A stretch of DNA of 64,000 bases from Achatina immaculata (lineage: Eukaryota; Mollusca; Gastropoda; Stylommatophora; Achatinidae): NCBI GenBank assembly GCA_009760885.1, contig CM019713.1:10473274-10537273 (forward strand), in the 5' to 3' direction. Made by a program: the position numbers and the translations under genes. Positions 63,541 to 64,000 of the stretch are shown piece after piece (within the stretch, counting starts at the first letter, position 1; each line of letters opens with the position of its first letter). The notes beneath the pieces are model-generated. The model had not been told where the DNA came from, did no database searches, and saw only the letters and a program-made list of their open reading frames with translations.

Positions 63541-64000
63541 GTGAAATGTTAGTCCGCTCTTTAACAAATCTCTTCTTAAGAACTGGAATGCCATAACAAG
63601 CTGTCTTATTCTTCAAGACGGAACTGTTTGAATCATCCCGACGTATTTTGCAATATTTGTGGGAGCACACACCGAAAGCAAGTATGAAACTTATTTCTGA
63701 GCTTATGAAAAGAGCATATGTGGGTTGTTTTGATGTCAAGCTTGGAGATCAACATAAGGCAGGGGCTCCTACTATTGTATGCAGAACTAGTACGGAGAAT
63801 GTATGAAAGAGAAGCTGCCTGAAATATTGAGTACCAATGGTGTGTAGGGAACCGAAAAACCACTTAAATGGATGTTTTTGTATCATAGCCATCAATCGAA
63901 ATAATCGTGACAAGTGGTCTCTACCTTCAGCCAGGGGACCTGTTCCGCACTCTGGTCTTAAAATCCATTATCTACACAGTCACTTAGATCGTTTTCCACA
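63541..64000. other. Unassigned DNA to the window end
   Basis: No feature recognised. Confidence 0.45.

Overview
The window looks like gene-poor, repeat-dense genomic DNA from a multicellular animal. I see no host protein-coding gene that I can support, no rRNA or tRNA gene and no CRISPR array. Almost every open frame is either a piece of a retrotransposon or a stop-free reading of a tandem repeat. The mix (many small endonuclease-type non-LTR retrotransposon fragments, tRNA-headed SINEs with a shared central domain, hAT-like short elements, abundant micro- and minisatellites) suggests a lophotrochozoan, perhaps a mollusc. That is inference; nothing here proves the taxon.

Layout. 1-3.4 kb: an RTE-like element (family E) entering from the left edge, split by a family A copy, then a family C tail, an inverted SINE pair and a family G tail. 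3.4-13 kb: mostly unassigned DNA with simple repeats, an A copy with an L copy at its 3' border, a 16-bp satellite and a C copy. 13-15 kb: a G+C-rich block of hairpin-forming repeats flanked by SINEs. 15-20.4 kb: B, D, C and J fragments, purine tracts, a 36-bp satellite and a hAT-like fragment. 22-30.7 kb: B, A, H, F, D and K fragments and a 37-bp satellite broken by insertions. 31-38 kb: SINEs, a hAT-like MITE, a 31-bp satellite and a J tail. 38.5-45.2 kb: satellites hosting retrotransposon insertions. 46.1-50.9 kb: the best-preserved element, a CR1/L2-like non-LTR retrotransposon (family D, minus strand) with an SGNH-esterase ORF1 and an endonuclease/reverse-transcriptase ORF2, both broken. 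52-64 kb: more A copies, a 33-bp minisatellite, a 1.2-kb AGT tract, a hAT-like element holding a nested B copy, a family A copy with an inverted 5' part (twin-priming structure), a SINE and a 30-bp minisatellite.

Family letters A-N are local labels for this window. Insertions were delimited by target-site duplications (TSDs) read directly from the sequence; 7-13 bp TSDs for the LINE and SINE copies and 8 bp for the hAT-like copies fit those mechanisms. No copy seen here appears able to encode a full set of intact proteins. The nested order (A in E, A in D, C in D, B in hAT, LINEs in satellites) gives a relative chronology in which families A, B and C moved after D, E and several satellites were in place.
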